Assembly (NCBI RefSeq): GCF_021869535.1
Contig: NW_026262712.1
Location: forward strand, 66,744,100 to 66,808,099
Reading direction: 5' to 3'
DNA: 64,000 bases
Source: Mytilus californianus
Lineage: Eukaryota; Mollusca; Bivalvia; Mytilida; Mytilidae
How positions within the stretch are numbered: the stretch's first letter is position 1; each line of letters begins with the position of its first letter. The notes below the pieces were generated by a model. It saw nothing but the letters and a program-made list of their open reading frames with translations. It ran no database searches and was not told the DNA's origin. This document shows positions 10,353-22,609 of this stretch, in pieces. The position numbers were made by a program, and so were the translations under genes.

Positions 10353-12604
10353 CACCTTTATAGTGTTATAAGTTGTGACGACGTCACTGTAGGCAGCCAC
10401 TAGGTTTTCATTTTCCGCTAAGTTTTTAACTTATAATGGATATAGCTGAAAACTAGCATGGTTGCTAAAGATTTTCTTTTCACAAAACAATTCGATTCGT
10501 CGTTCATTTTTGAATCGTGTATCAATAAAATAAATCTGTCGACAAATAAAAAGGAGAATTCTGAAAATGTAAAATTTTCCTTACATATTCTTTGTATTGT
10601 TGGCATATCATGTCGTTTATTTCAACAGCTGTTAACTCAAAATCTAAAACGGTTACCCCTTCTTTTTATTTTATTTTATGGTGTATTTTTACAAGCAGGA
10701 TTCATATGTGAAATTTCATCATATAAAAAGGGAAGTTTGTTATGACAAAGTTGGAATCGTCCGTATTTTTTGTTTTATTTTTTTTACATTTTGAACCATC
10801 ACAGTTATGCCTAAAATAGACTAAGTAATGTTGTTTTTGCATCGGTTTTGTTGTCATTTTTGGGTATTTCTTGTTGGCTTTAGTTATTAACTATTATTTT
10901 AAAAAAACATTGAGGTAAAAAAAGGGGGTTGAGACCTATCTTAATAGACAATTCGTAATGATTATTGTGTCTTATTGGTTGATTTACTTCTGATATTATT
11001 TCAATTTTGTTATCGGTTCGGTAAAATTCTTTCAGAATATATTTCTAAATATGATTAAAGCTTTTCCCCCCTTGAAAAGGACAAAAATGAGTCACTTTAA
11101 AATATACATAATCAATAACCCTTTAACTTTATTTTGAATGATTAAATCGTCAAGTTTATCATATCAATTGCAAAATAAGACATTTTTCTTCTGAAAATCG
11201 GAAATTGCTGTATTTAAGGGTGCACGTTTCTGATTCGTAGATTTCGATAAATATGATGATTGCTTTACGAATTCAAATAGTAAATGAAGATAGTATGTTG
11301 GAATAGAAACAGACTGATTTATAAACAGGACTGAATGATTTGGATTAATAAGATTACCATAAAAGGTAAAGATGACATATTTTTGTATTTTGTAACTATA
11401 GATGTTCAATGCTAATATCTTCAATGAATTGTCACTACATAAAACTAAATAAAAGTTGTAAGCTCTTTTCATTAACATATTTTAGAAGCATATTTGTATT
11501 GTTGAATGCAAATGTAATGAGTAAATCAGATATACGATATGCGTTAATTTAAATTGGTAATCAGTTTTCGTAAAAACTTTGAGAATTATACTCTTATACA
11601 AAGTTTCAGTCTAATTTTACCCAATTTTCTTCAAATGTAGGTATTAATCTACATCCGCAGTGATTACTTATTTGCTATTTAATTTATGACCGAATCGTTC
11701 TTCATGCTTAGGACTTTCGTAATTTCATTTGACGGCGTCTTGCCAATCTTGCAATAGCTGACCCCATGCAGTATTTTAAATCAGAAAAAATCCATCTTCT
11801 TACTTATGGATACCCTCATATCGTGTGATTTGTACTAAACCAGATTTGTTAATGACTAATGAAAATGTTGTAATATTACAAGATTCACATCTATGAAATG
11901 ACAGTTTACACAATGTCATTGTTGCAGTATATTCCAGTTTTTTCCTCAACAATTGACCTCATTCCAAAGTGTTCAAACTAAGAAAAAACTTTCAAGAAGC
12001 ATAAAAATTGTCTCCTTTGTGGAATAGGTATCGAAAAAAAAGTAAATGTGATATTTGTGATATTTTCTTTAAAGAAATTCCAATTATTTTATAGATTAAT
12101 GACGATATGTGATGTGGCTGTCAGCATATTAAAATGTTTTTCTTAACATTACCATTATTTAAGATCGATCCCATGGGCGTTGACTGTCGGACAACATAAT
12201 CCGTTTAGTCCAGTTTCAAATGAATATGTCACTTGTAAATAATAATGTTCTAATACATTGAAAAACGACAGAGTGGGTAATTATACCAATGTGCTCATTC
12301 ATCTATATACAACACAGAGTTAGAGTTTTTGTTTCTTTTTGCTTAGATCTGTCCGGAAACGGCTGTGTCTATATGCATCTACGTATAAAAGTAGTCTCGC
12401 GAGAAAAAGATATATCTGCATCAAATATTTGGATTATTAAGCGTATTGCCAATTCTTATTAACTTATTGTACATATACATCAATGGCTTTTGTAACTTTT
12501 TATTGTTAGCGTTCTTAATAAGGTAATTCCAGAAATGGGTATCGAACTCATTAATATGTTTTAATTTGATTTACATACAGCTGTAAGCCATGACATGATG
12601 CTCT
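10353..12604. other. AT-rich unique DNA, no gene seen
   Basis: ORFs at 10418-10606 (-), 10458-10745 (+) and 11164-11478 (-, 104 codons) have AT-driven composition and no motif. No repeat recognised in 2.2 kb. Confidence 0.5.
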
Positions 12605-12695
12605 GTGACCTTTGCTTGCTTTAATCCACGTCATTTGGCCTCTGGTGGATAGTTTTCTCCTTGATAATCATACCACGCTTCCTTGTTTTTTTAAC
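12605..12695 (-). repeat. R2 fragment, reverse orientation
   Basis: CTCTGGTGGATAGTTTTCTC and CATACCACGCTTCCTTG are the reverse complement of the R2 start. Confidence 0.7.
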
Positions 12696-13764
12696 AGCAA
12701 ACGTCTGTCCCTTGATAGAATTCCGTGTGTAATAAATCAACGGGAACTAATCACATTTAATTTATAAAATTATTTAGATGCATATTAAAATCCTTTATTA
12801 CCTTAACATTGGATAAATTTGATGGAATATAATTTATTATAGCGGATAAAAGCTCATTTATTATTCTTTATACCTTCCAATAAAAAAGCTGATGTGTTTA
12901 CTTAAAATAGCAAAATGTTTTCAGGTGAAAAATGATGTCACATCAAACGTTCATTTTGATCAGTGTAATCGGAACGTAATCTTTAACTGAAACTGTGTAT
13001 CCACCTTTCACGTGCAGTTAAAAAAAGCCCATACTTTTCGGATATACCCTTTTTAAATTAAAAAATACTCAAATAAAAGTATCCGATCTGATCAATTTTA
13101 ATTGGAATTGAAAATTATTGTAAACTGGTTCCCTGTCCTTTATCTGTTTAGCTCTGATAACAAGGCTGACTCAGATACCCGTATGTTGCAAGGGAAAGAA
13201 CCAGTCTGGAAATTAGTGTAACAACAAATAATTCATAGTCTAAAACAGAGGTAGAAGATACTAAGAGAGCAACCACAAGACAATACCATGATCAAGAAGA
13301 AAAACGACAAAAAAGAAAAAAAAACATGAGGACTGTTTAAGTTGTGTGGGACAATCGCTCAACAGGTTGTTCTAGAGAATCTCGTTCCCTTAAACAAACG
13401 ATTGATACCGTCGGGCATTTTACAATCAGCCTTCCGGATTTTAGAAAAGCTTACATACAATGTATTGGAAGACTAGAGAGTAGTGTTGATTTTATCTGTT
13501 TACCAGACACTATAGAATAACATTCACCATGACAGTGGAAGTATAATAAAAAAAACTTGTTTTCAGCATTTTCAGAAATATAGGGTATATTTAGTGCTGT
13601 CAATTTCGAAAGAAATCGTTCATTTTTTTTATTTTGTGTTTTACTCGTTCGGAAGTCTATTCCTTTGGAGGAGTCGGGTGTTGGGAGTTGTTGTGGTTTA
13701 TGATTATTTTTGATAATTCCTGTAATTCTTTTATTTAGTTTTCTTTACAAAAAGAAAAAAAAAT
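12696..13764. other. AT-rich unique DNA, no gene seen
   Basis: No ORF above 60 codons, no repeat recognised. Confidence 0.5.
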
Positions 13765-13905
13765 GTGATATGATAACAAACGAAACAACTATCCACCAGA
13801 GTCCATCTGAAATAGATGTAAGCAATTTTAGGTCACCCTACGGCCTTCTGCAATGAGAAAATCCAATACCGTATAGTCGCCTACAAAAGGCACCTACATT
13901 ACAAA
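13765..13905 (+). repeat. R2 dispersed repeat, partial
   Basis: AACAACTATCCACCAGAGTC, AGGTCACCCTACGGCCTTC and ATACCGTATAGTCGCCTAC follow R2 order. It ends before the GGCCTGA segment. Confidence 0.85.
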
Positions 13906-14473
13906 CTGTATAGAATGACATTAGTTCTTATTTACCTTTATTATAAGAAGGTTTTTTTTAACAAACGCAGACACTTTTTATATAACAACTCAATTTATTT
14001 GATTTATCATGGGAAGCAATATATTCCAATATAAATTTAACAAGCAAATAGCCCGCCATAGATGGCAGATTTCTGATAGTTTCTGATTAATTTATTAACG
14101 ACTTTTTGAAACTCGAGACCATTTGGAGGTTGACACCTGTATATATAAGCGTTGAAGCCTGTATGTTATCATGTATATGTTGTACGATTATTTTTTTCGT
14201 TTGGTTGCTGTTCTTATCACGTATACCCCTTACCTTCTTTTATTCAGGCAAAATAGAAACAACAAAAACAAACAGACATAAAAATAAGCAAATAAACACA
14301 TAATCATAATGCGCAAAAAACAAAATGTATGAAACTAATTTAAAAATAAAAACTTACACAACTGTATGATTTATTACCCTAAACGAAATCCGTGTTGAAA
14401 ATGTTCATTCTTTTAAATTACTGGAATTGACATTAGTGAAAACTTAATATAGGAAGAACATGTTGATAGTATA
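13906..14473. other. AT-rich unique DNA, no gene seen
   Basis: A 65-codon ORF at 14106-14303 has a hydrophobic middle but a low-complexity Lys-Thr-Asn tail. Not supported as a gene. Confidence 0.5.
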
Positions 14474-14572
14474 TGTGAGATAATCTCTTAATAATATGTA
14501 AAATTATCTCATAATATCATGTTAGATTATCTCATAATATCATGTAAGATTATCTCATAATAATATCTCTTT
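14474..14572 (+). repeat. 23-bp minisatellite, about 3.5 units
   Basis: ATTATCTCATAATATCATG recurs at 14503, 14526 and 14549, exactly 23 bp apart, with a diverged unit at each side. Confidence 0.9.
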
Positions 14573-14639
14573 TGTATAAACTTAAAAGTAATACTATGTT
14601 TGCCAACTCTTATAAAATGTATATTTTTTACCTGACATA

Positions 14640-14728
14640 CGGTTGCCTATAATTGCTAACATACATTTCATTTGAACTTTGGTGGATAGTTGTCTCATTG
14701 GCAATCATACCACCTTATTTTTATACAG
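14640..14728 (-). repeat. R2 fragment, reverse orientation
   Basis: TTTCATTTGAACTTTGGTGG, ATAGTTGTCTCATTGGCAAT and CATACCACCTTATTT are the reverse complement of the first 90 bp of R2. Confidence 0.9.
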
Positions 14729-14919
14729 ACTATTGTAGTAAAGTTTAGGGGAATGCATTACAAAAAGATTATGAAAGATTCACAAAACTTCAGAAAAGAG
14801 CAAGAATTATGTTGGAATGCTATATTTTTGTTCCAACAAATTAAGTGTTTTTTTTTTCTTTAAAAAGTGTCATCTTTAAAAATCAAAGAAGAGTGAAATA
14901 CCAACGGTCTGGTAAATTC

Positions 14920-15112
14920 TAACCCAGCAATAGGTTACCTCAGCTGTATTTAGCAAAATCTTTTGGAATTTTGGGTCCTCTATGCTCTCCAAGTTCGCAC
15001 TTTATTTTACCTTTTTAATGTTTTGGTACGAGCGTCATTGGCGAGTCTTTTGTAGTCGAAACTCGCGTCTGGCGTACAAAATTTTAAGCTTGGTATCTGT
15101 AACGAGTTTACT
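14920..15112 (+). repeat. R1 dispersed repeat, 3' half
   Basis: From AGGTTACCTCAGCTGTATTT through GGGTCCTCTATGCTCTCC and the core GTCTTTTGTAGTCGAAACTC to GGCGTACAAAATTTTAAGC, in R1 order. The 63-codon ORF across it is spurious. Confidence 0.9.
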
Positions 15113-16479
15113 CATTATCCTGAAGTCAATGCATACGGAGGGATGTCACAATACAAACATTGTCGTAATGTAGAATTATTCAAGTCTTAGAACACATTGT
15201 TACAATCATTTTCTTAGAAATGCTATGTAACACAAATAAAATCCAATGATATTACTTTTTTTTGTTGAAATACGTAAACTTTCATTATTGTAGCCATTTT
15301 GATAAATGAATGATTTTATTTATGTAGGTTGTATTTTTCTTTTGAATGCGTACTGAATGAAGTATTTGTTCGAGGGCTCCAATGGAAATTGGACAACTTC
15401 TAGTCAAGTTACCCTACTAAAATAAAGAATGCGTTCTTCTACTTCTTCCTCTTTCTTTTACATTTTCTTTCAATATTTTGGTCAGTAAGGTTTAAAAAAG
15501 TGATCTCTGAAGTTATATATCAAACTTCTTTCTTTTCACGTAGTAGTGCTTTTCACAAGGTAAAACCTAATTGTGTACAAAAGAAGGGAAACTTTAAGCA
15601 ACTTGTTACTAAAAAACAAACTCTATAGCAACTGCTTTAGAATATAATACTTCGATTGAAATACAATGCAGTATGACGTAATTCACATTTTTGGATTTTT
15701 GGCAAAAGTTCTAAAAGTTTTGAATTCCGATTCTCGACCATTTAAAGCGTTATTGAAAACCCCACTGAAGTGGCTTAATTAGACTATGGACCAATCAATC
15801 GGTCCACCTCCACAGTTCCTTTAACACAATTTTAACAATGTTAAAATTCTAAAAACTGTTCTTTGTTTACCTATATTTCAGATGACTTTGAAAGTTAATG
15901 GTTTTGTTACGGACAAAACTTTCCATTATAATACATCATTGCGCTATCAATGTTTGCATTGCTATTATTTTTCATTCGATTCCCATATAAAGTGTACATA
16001 ATGTAATATATTTTGTTTGTATTTTATTTTGAATAAGCTATTTTTGAAATCCTATCCGACGTCTTGTGTGCAAAAATAACTTCATTTTAATACATTTCCT
16101 GCAATAGTTCTTCAAATATTTGGACATTAATGCATCTTTGATTATATATAGGTTTTATTTCCCCCTATATCCCGTCGTAAATATTTATTTCTGCATCTGC
16201 CTCAAGCAGAATGTAAATCTATTGTCGGAAATTTTGCAATGATTTTCATTTATTAGAACATCATTTTCATGACCGTAATGAACATCATCAAGGAAACCTA
16301 CAACATCGATTTTATTAAGATATGAAATGAACTTTTGCATGCGCAAAACTGTTTTTGTTATCATTTTCTATGGTTATATTTAAAAAAAATTAAATCAATA
16401 AATTTCCAAATTTATTGTTATTAGCCAATACTCTGTCACTTTTTTACATTAGAATAAGTTTATTCTATAAGACGGGGAA
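15113..16479. other. AT-rich unique DNA, no gene seen
   Basis: No ORF above 60 codons, no recognised repeat. Confidence 0.5.
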
Positions 16480-16597
16480 CCGGTGTAAACGGTTGCCATT
16501 TTGAAAGTAACTGACAAATTTTGTCAAAGAAAAAATATATCGTGTCGGTCTTTCATCCAAATCACCGACTGTCGATACAAATCGTTTACTTGACGCG
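16480..16597 (+). promoter_or_regulatory. possible promoter / 5' UTR upstream of an ATG-donor junction
   Basis: Locally richer in GC than its surroundings, with GGTTGCCATTTTGAAAG (a YY1-like CCATTTT element) at 16492 and no repeat identity. It lies 100 bp upstream of ATGGCG followed by a donor. The combination resembles the 5' end of a housekeeping-type metazoan gene, but no transcript evidence is available here. Confidence 0.2.
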
Positions 16598-16603
16598 ATG
16601 GCG
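16598..16603 (+). CDS. candidate 2-codon first coding exon (ATGGCG|GTAAGT)
   Basis: ATG GCG is followed immediately by GTAAGTTG, a near-perfect U2-type donor. A first coding exon encoding only Met-Ala is common in metazoan genes, and the start overlaps a YY1-like ATGGCG element. It would leave phase 0. I found no convincing phase-0 acceptor exon downstream in the window, so the gene, if real, would have a long first intron or is a chance match. Known: short first exons with ATGGCG starts occur in many animal genes. Inferred: that this is one. Confidence 0.18.
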
Positions 16604-16609
16604 GTAAGT

Positions 16610-17032
16610 TGAAGGTTTCTTTATACGTATAGGTATGTACTTGTAGTTCTATACTTTTATTAAGAAGAACCGAAATCTGCTTAATAATGTCTTTCATCCA
16701 ACTGCTTTAAGTCGATTTTGAGATTCATTCGTGTAATCAAACACTGTTTTATCTTTATTTGCTCATCCATTTTCTCGAAGGAGTCGATTGTTCGTGATTG
16801 GTGCGGTCTGTTTGACCGTCTATTATTGGGAATTTATATTATTCGTTTTTAGGGAGTATTATATTGTTAAAAATAATCGTTTTATCTCATATCCTCAGAC
16901 ATGTGATTTACATAGAGGTTTTGTTTCAAGCAAAGGAAAACAAAATATGTATGATAAAATATATAATATAAAGGGAGAGTTTATACAAGTATAGTATTCT
17001 TATAATAAATGAAAACAACACGTTATTAATTT
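16610..17032. other. AT-rich stretch, no gene seen
   Basis: A 68-codon ORF at 16788-16994 has no motif and no clear splice sites at its edges. Confidence 0.5.
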
Positions 17033-17225
17033 CATGCGTCCGAACCGCTTTTCTGGATTTACCTTCGTTCAAAGCCGAATATTTGAAAGCAGAGGATATA
17101 TGAGAACCGAAACATTTGAAGAGCTATATGACAAAGAAGTACATGAAAAAAAGCTAATTTCATCTAAGGTCAACTTTGCCTGAGGGAGTTGAAATCTTAT
17201 AGTTTCTTTATAATTTCAAAATTTA
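17033..17225 (+). repeat. R7 dispersed repeat
   Basis: CCGCTTTTCTGGATTTACCT, GCCGAATATTTGAAAGCAGA, GAAGAGCTATATGAC and ATCTAAGGTCAACTTTGCCT recur in the same order at 19755-19915 and 25020-25175. It is the most complete of the three copies. Confidence 0.9.
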
Positions 17226-17257
17226 TAAACGGACAATTTTAGAAAGGTTTGTTATAA

Positions 17258-17330
17258 ATCATGTATGTACCGAAGTACTGACTACTAACCTGCTGATACC
17301 CTCGGGGACTGATAGTTCACCAGCAGAGGA
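17258..17330 (-). repeat. R1 5' module, reverse orientation
   Basis: AAGTACTGACTACTAACCTG, ATACCCTCGGGGACTGATAG and CACCAGCAGAGG are the reverse complement of the R1 head. Confidence 0.75.
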
Positions 17331-17377
17331 TATCTTAATGATAGGATATAGCCTACGATATGGAAAAAAGTATAAGA

Positions 17378-17512
17378 AAAATACCAAACTCCAAGGCAAA
17401 TTCATAACGATAAACTCTATAAAAATTGACAAAATCAAACGTTATTTATCAATCTCAAGTAACGAAACAAGTGAAAAACAACTGCCATAATCCTGACTTG
17501 GTACAGTATATG
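17378..17512 (+). repeat. R3 dispersed repeat
   Basis: CCAAACTCCAAGGCAAATTC, GACAAAATCAAACG and AACTGCCATAATCCTGACTT match R3 copies at 35095 and 47160. Confidence 0.85.
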
Positions 17513-17519
17513 GAACCCA

Positions 17520-18310
17520 CGATATTAGAGAGGCATTCTGTTTTCTGGTCTGCGCCTGCGTCATTAAGTTCGTCCGTTCAGTATCATGGCAGGTTAAATT
17601 GTTTGGTACGTTTGAAGTTAGTTTACGATAAATTTGTAGTCACTATAACTTGAAACTTAGTAATATAGAAAAAGGAGATGTGGTACGATTGCCAATTAGA
17701 CAACTATCCACCAAAGTTCAAATGAAGTGGATGTAAGCAATTATATGAAGCGTACGGCCGTCAACGACGAGAAAAAACCCATACCGTATAGTCGACTATA
17801 ACATAACTGACAATTTTAAAACAATTCCAACGAGAAAACTAACGGCCTGATTTATGTACAAAACATTGAACGAAAAGCAGATATGATATTCAGATAAAAA
17901 AAGACAACACTGAATTACAGACTCTTGACTTGGGACAGGCGCAGACAGAATTATGGCAGGGTTGAACATGTTTGCTGGTGTCACCCCCCCCCCCCCCTTT
18001 TACCTGGGACAGTGGTGTAACAGCACAACAAATGAACAAACTATAAATATCAGTTGAAAAGGGCTTAACTTATCAGATTGAATGTTTATCATGATGTGAA
18101 CATTTTAATTGTTTTGGCAAATAACCAGTATGACCCTAGTTTCTTGGTTTACAGAACATGTAAATGTGATAGTATATGCTGTAAGTTCAACTTGAAAATT
18201 ATAACGCATGTTAAAAATCTTTCAAAATTATATACCAAATTACAGTTTCCCCCCTATTTCATTGTTTATTGAACAAACAAATGATAGTGCGAGCAGTGCA
18301 TGGGGTCATG
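17520..18310 (+). repeat. R8 dispersed repeat split by an R2 insertion
   Basis: The R8 head is at 17520-17665 (GTTTTCTGGTCTGCGCC, then ACTATAACTTGAAACTTAGT) and R8 tail-like sequence is at 18275-18310 (AATGATAGTGCGAGCAGTGC). Between them lies a nearly full R2 copy. The simplest reading is R2 inserted into R8. The tail assignment rests on my memory of R8 and is the weaker part. Confidence 0.6.
17668..18075 (+). repeat. R2 dispersed repeat, near full length
   Basis: All R2 segments in order: GAGATGTGGTACGATTGCC, CCATACCGTATAGTCGACTA, AACGGCCTGATTTATGTAC, GACTTGGGACAGGCGCAGAC, ACATGTTTGCTGGTGTCACC, a poly-C run of 14-15 at about 17984, CCTGGGACAGTGGTGTAACA and AAACTATAAATATCAGTTG. This copy best defines the family. 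Confidence 0.95.
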
Positions 18311-19754
18311 TGAATACATATTCTTATCAAAATGAATCTCAACGTATATAATGTACTTTTGCTTATTGCTTTTAAGAAAAATATAAATGCAGTGGTGAAT
18401 GGAATGTTCAGTTATAATAATCAATTGTAAACTGTAATCAACAAAGGGACACTTTTAAGTTCACCGAACTTGAATATGCAAAATTCAAAAAATATAATAT
18501 TAATGATTCAGTAACTTTTACCATAAAGCTTACTGGCGATTAAACACGTTCCTAAAATCCTGTGTATAGATTGAAAATAATTATTTGTGCTAACTGTGAA
18601 GGGAATGGAGAGTAAGAGAAAAGTGCATTAGATATTCTATATATTTTTTTCAAGAGCAATGTTTCAGGCGTGATATTTATTCATTAATGTTAAATGCTCA
18701 TCATTGTCCATTTGCTAATTGTCTGTCTGCATCATTTTGATGAGACAATCTTGCATTTGAAGTGATAGATTAATATGACAGAAGTATATAGGAGACAAAG
18801 AAGAATATTGCATTATGAAGGGATAGATAACCATTACACGAGGAAACAGGAAACGGCTACAGATAGGTGTAGACTGAACATTCATCTCCGTCATGAACTT
18901 TAAATGCACTCTACAATCAATTCCTTGGGTTGATGTTTGTCTATTTGTTAATTACGATATGTCTTGTTCTTGTGTATATTTCACAATCTATCTAGTGTTG
19001 TTGTACTTGTAAGAACTATCAAGAGTGCACATACACCAGATTTGTATCATTGGTTCGAAAGTGTTAATATGTTCGCCGACATCAATTTGTGAACAATTAC
19101 TAGGTATTTGTTTCACAACTTTATGAAGTTACATGCAAAATACCTTCCGTTCAGTTACTGGAGTAGACCAATCATTGTCTATGACTTCTTAACAAATATA
19201 AAAAGCGCATACGAGGCAAGATATTCTAGCCATTACAGAAACATATGTATCCCGGTTATAAGGCTGTTCACACTGCTCGAGCTAAACACCCTTTAGTGAT
19301 GTTTTTATTGACACGGATAATCGAGTATAGTTTGTAAATCTGTTCTTATCTGTATTCAGATTGATTGCTTTTGAGTTATGTAACTTGGTTTTGATTTCTG
19401 ACACTGTCTAATTCTGCTTCATTTGAGTAAATAGAATCAGTCAGAAGGGTTGTACAACTAGTACCCATTGGTACATCTTTTAATTTTGTTTGAATTGATT
19501 GGAAAAAAACTGTTCAAGACCTACATGTAATTGCTATAGAAATTTTACTGCGGTATATTCAGTTATTGAAATATATATGCATACGATACCAAAAGGACAA
19601 TAAAAAATCATCCCAAAAAAAAATCGAAAAAAAACTGACAATACCATAGCAAAAAAAAAAACAAAAAAAAAAACAAAAAACGACGAACGAACACACCAGT
19701 CTACAAAACATAGCAAAATACGAATAAATTTGAAAAAAACCCACTTTATAAGGT
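18311..19754. other. AT-rich unique DNA, no gene seen
   Basis: ORFs at 18715-18909 (-) and 19108-19296 (+) lack motifs. The segment 19534-19740 is an A-rich, low-complexity stretch that creates two Phe-rich minus-strand ORFs. Confidence 0.5.
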
Positions 19755-19915
19755 TCATGCATCCAAAGCGCTTTTCTGGATATTTCTTCAGTGAGTTGAA
19801 GAGCCGCTATATGACCAAAATATGACCTAAAAATAATAACCAAATCCATCTAAGGTCAACTTTGCCTGAGAGAGTTGAAACCTAAGTGTCTTTATAATTT
19901 CTAAATTTATAAAAG
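19755..19915 (+). repeat. R7 dispersed repeat with internal deletion
   Basis: AAGCGCTTTTCTGGATATTT, GAGCCGCTATATGACC and ATCTAAGGTCAACTTTGCCT are present. The middle CAAAGCCGAATATTTG segment found at 17080 is missing. Confidence 0.85.
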
Positions 19916-20630
19916 GAAAACGACGAAAAGACAAAACAATCTATACACACTACTCTTCATAAAAAGCTAAAGTCTTGTGAATTCCCTTGCGGAGTAGATT
20001 AGTTCAATTTAGTCACTGTAATGAGATACCATTATTTACAGTGCTAAATAATAGGTATTCAATATCATGGAAATGACTGTACAGTTTTGACTAGAAGGCA
20101 AGGAAAATGTTAGAACACACCGAATTTTCCAAAATTATTATATTTGTACAAAAAAAAAACCGTTTACAAATCGCATTTAGATCAAAATGACCATTTCAAT
20201 CTTAATATCATTTACTAGTGTAATTATGTAAAACTGTACACTGTAAATCACATTAAATAAGACTTAAAATATCACATTATAAATGGTAACTGTTACTGAA
20301 ATTTAGCTCAACATTAATAAATTTCAGAAACATCTCTAATGGGTTATTGACAAAAACGTCGATCTATTAATTATTTTGGACGTCATAATAATTAATCATT
20401 TTGCAATTGCTTATTGTCTGGTTTTGAATGGAATAACTGATGCTTTTTGACAATTCAATGGACAAACAGGAAACAATTTCCTCCAAACATTGTATGTTAG
20501 TGGTCTTGCTTATAATTTTCCGATTTATTTGGAAGATTAACGTCTGTACCAGTCTGGACAACATCAACGTCTCATTCAGGATGTTGGTATAACAAAATAT
20601 TAATATCGCTACAACTTGGTTGAAGAAATT
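19916..20630. other. AT-rich unique DNA, no gene seen
   Basis: A 66-codon minus-strand ORF (20367-20567) has no recognisable motif. Confidence 0.5.
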
Positions 20631-20830
20631 AAGATCTAAAAGATTAATTTAAAGTCAGTCCATTGAAGTTATAAATAACTAAAAATTAAATTCCAATTAG
20701 AACACACTTTAATGTGTGTAGAAGTATAAGATTTAAAAGATTAATTTAAAGTCAGTCCAATGAAGTTATAAATAACTAAAAATTAAATTCCAATTAGAAT
20801 TGCATTCTAGTGTGTGTAGAAGTATATAAA
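20631..20830 (+). repeat. 97-bp tandem duplication
   Basis: AGATTAATTTAAAGTCAGTC begins at 20641 and again at 20738. The copies stay aligned through TTAAATTCCAATTAGAA and TGTGTGTAGAAGTATA with a few differences. Confidence 0.95.
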
Positions 20831-22289
20831 ATATTGAACCTAAACAATCTTCATTGTATATTATCAAGATCATTCAGTTCCTATTATCTCAATTTATAAT
20901 ATATTTGTCATAAAAGTGTAAATGTTGAAAAGGTAAGCGAAATAAAATTATATATGAAAAAAATGGCATTTGAACATCGATCGTAACAATTTTTTTTTTT
21001 TTAATGTTTTCCCTTAATGCCAACGTGACTGCATTGTATTCCCTTGTCGAATTGATATACATTTATAATAAAATTTTAATCTTTTCGTTATTTCGACAAG
21101 TTGACATTTTATGACAGATGAAGGAGTATAAATTGGTAAAAAAAGGAAACATCCGAAGAAATCAACAACATTAATCCCTTCTAACGCTGGAGTTTAGAAT
21201 ATTATCTAATCTGAGAATTCCACAAATGTTAGTCGACCTCTTAGTACTAATTTTATGTCAAATATAATAAAAAACATTAACAGATTGTCTAAAAACCAAA
21301 GTGCAACAATAAGATATTTAATATAGAACAGCCACAATGCAACATGTTATTTTATACGCAAATGATATAGAATTGGCAATAATTTATAGTCTAACATAAA
21401 AGAGCAATCGATTCTATCAAATCATTTACAACATTCAAATAGGAGGCAATTTCATGGAACCCGATTTCCACTATTGTGTGTGATGTACACTATAACGCAC
21501 AATTTAACTCTCAATTGAATTATATTAGATGAAAGTTGTCAAAATGAAAAGAAAACAGAATTAGATTTTCTTAAATTTACACAGTTTACATCTTACAGAT
21601 ATTTTGAAAATGTTTGAGGAAATTGCAACTCTTGATTTCATTCGAAAATGAGATTTGTAGAAGATTTATCTACTGCGATCGCTTTAAATCTAATACTTTC
21701 TATTTTAAACTAATATGTTCCTGACAAGACCTGCCATATACACATCAACAATCGTAACTAAGACTAGCTTATTGTTAAGTTGCTTAAAGCTTATGCAGGA
21801 AAACATCATATTTCTACTCGTCAAAATTGTTTCCCTTTTAAGATTATTTATTATATCCAGAAAAGTATAACCAGTATAGAAATCAAATATGAGAATCTGA
21901 GTCAAATCAGTGAAAATGAATTTGACAGCTAATGCCCCTTTAATGACCATGGTAACAGATGTAAATAATCCAAATCTAATCATTGCTGCTTTTAACCATT
22001 TCTTATAACGCCCGTCTGATGACTCAATGGCATTAGTTTGGTAAATCAAATGTTTATAGAAAGATCGAATGGTGTTGAACTCCACTTCATGGAGGTACTT
22101 TAATATGTTGCTAAATACAGCTTGATTAAATCAGATTTAGGAAAAAGAAAGGCAACCAGAACAACACATTTAAAAAAAAAGGCATTTAAAGATTTACATA
22201 CCGACCTTCTTAAATAGCACGTTCCCGTATCCTGCCTCAAATAGGCTACCAAGCGCAATATCATTAACACTGTAAACTTAAAAAAAAAA
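20831..22289. other. AT-rich unique DNA with an R6 fragment
   Basis: At 21866-21945 the string AAATCAAATATGAGAATCTG ... ATTTGACAGCTAATGCCCCT matches R6 at 37105-37180. A 126-codon minus-strand ORF (21705-22085), among the longest in the window, crosses it. No domain is recognised. Confidence 0.5.
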
Positions 22290-22400
22290 TTCCGGAGAAG
22301 GCGAAGTAAGTTTTGTGTGCAGAATTCGTGTTACTCAATCCGTAGTTTTCCGAGTAGTGTTTTGTAGACAGTTATTTGTTCATATTTTTTCGTATGGACA
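22290..22400 (+). repeat. R4 fragment, degraded
   Basis: ATTCGTGTTACTCAATCCGT and AGTAGTGTTTTGTAGACAG resemble the R4 core at 22619 and 46826. Confidence 0.5.
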
Positions 22401-22609
22401 CACTGTTATGTGTTTTATGTCTTTGTTCAGGTAATTATTTGTGATTTCCTGTAGGGATCTTCTCCTTTTTTGTACATATATTTATCTAAACAATGATGGA
22501 ATCGTACTAACGAAGTATAACTGATCAGTACATCTCTTGTTGGTATTAATTGGAAAAAAAATAATTAGATAAATAAATTGAACATTTACCCTTGGGAGGA
22601 ATCCCCCCA

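Noticed and set aside
14474-14572. Short regularly spaced repeats, CRISPR-like at first sight
   Set aside because: Units are directly tandem with no unique spacers, and the genome is eukaryotic.
19534-19849. Two overlapping Phe-rich minus-strand ORFs
   Set aside because: They come from an A-rich low-complexity stretch and, in one case, from R7.
21705-22085. 126-codon minus-strand ORF
   Set aside because: It crosses an R6 repeat segment, shows no domain, and its length is not remarkable among the many AT-rich frames here.
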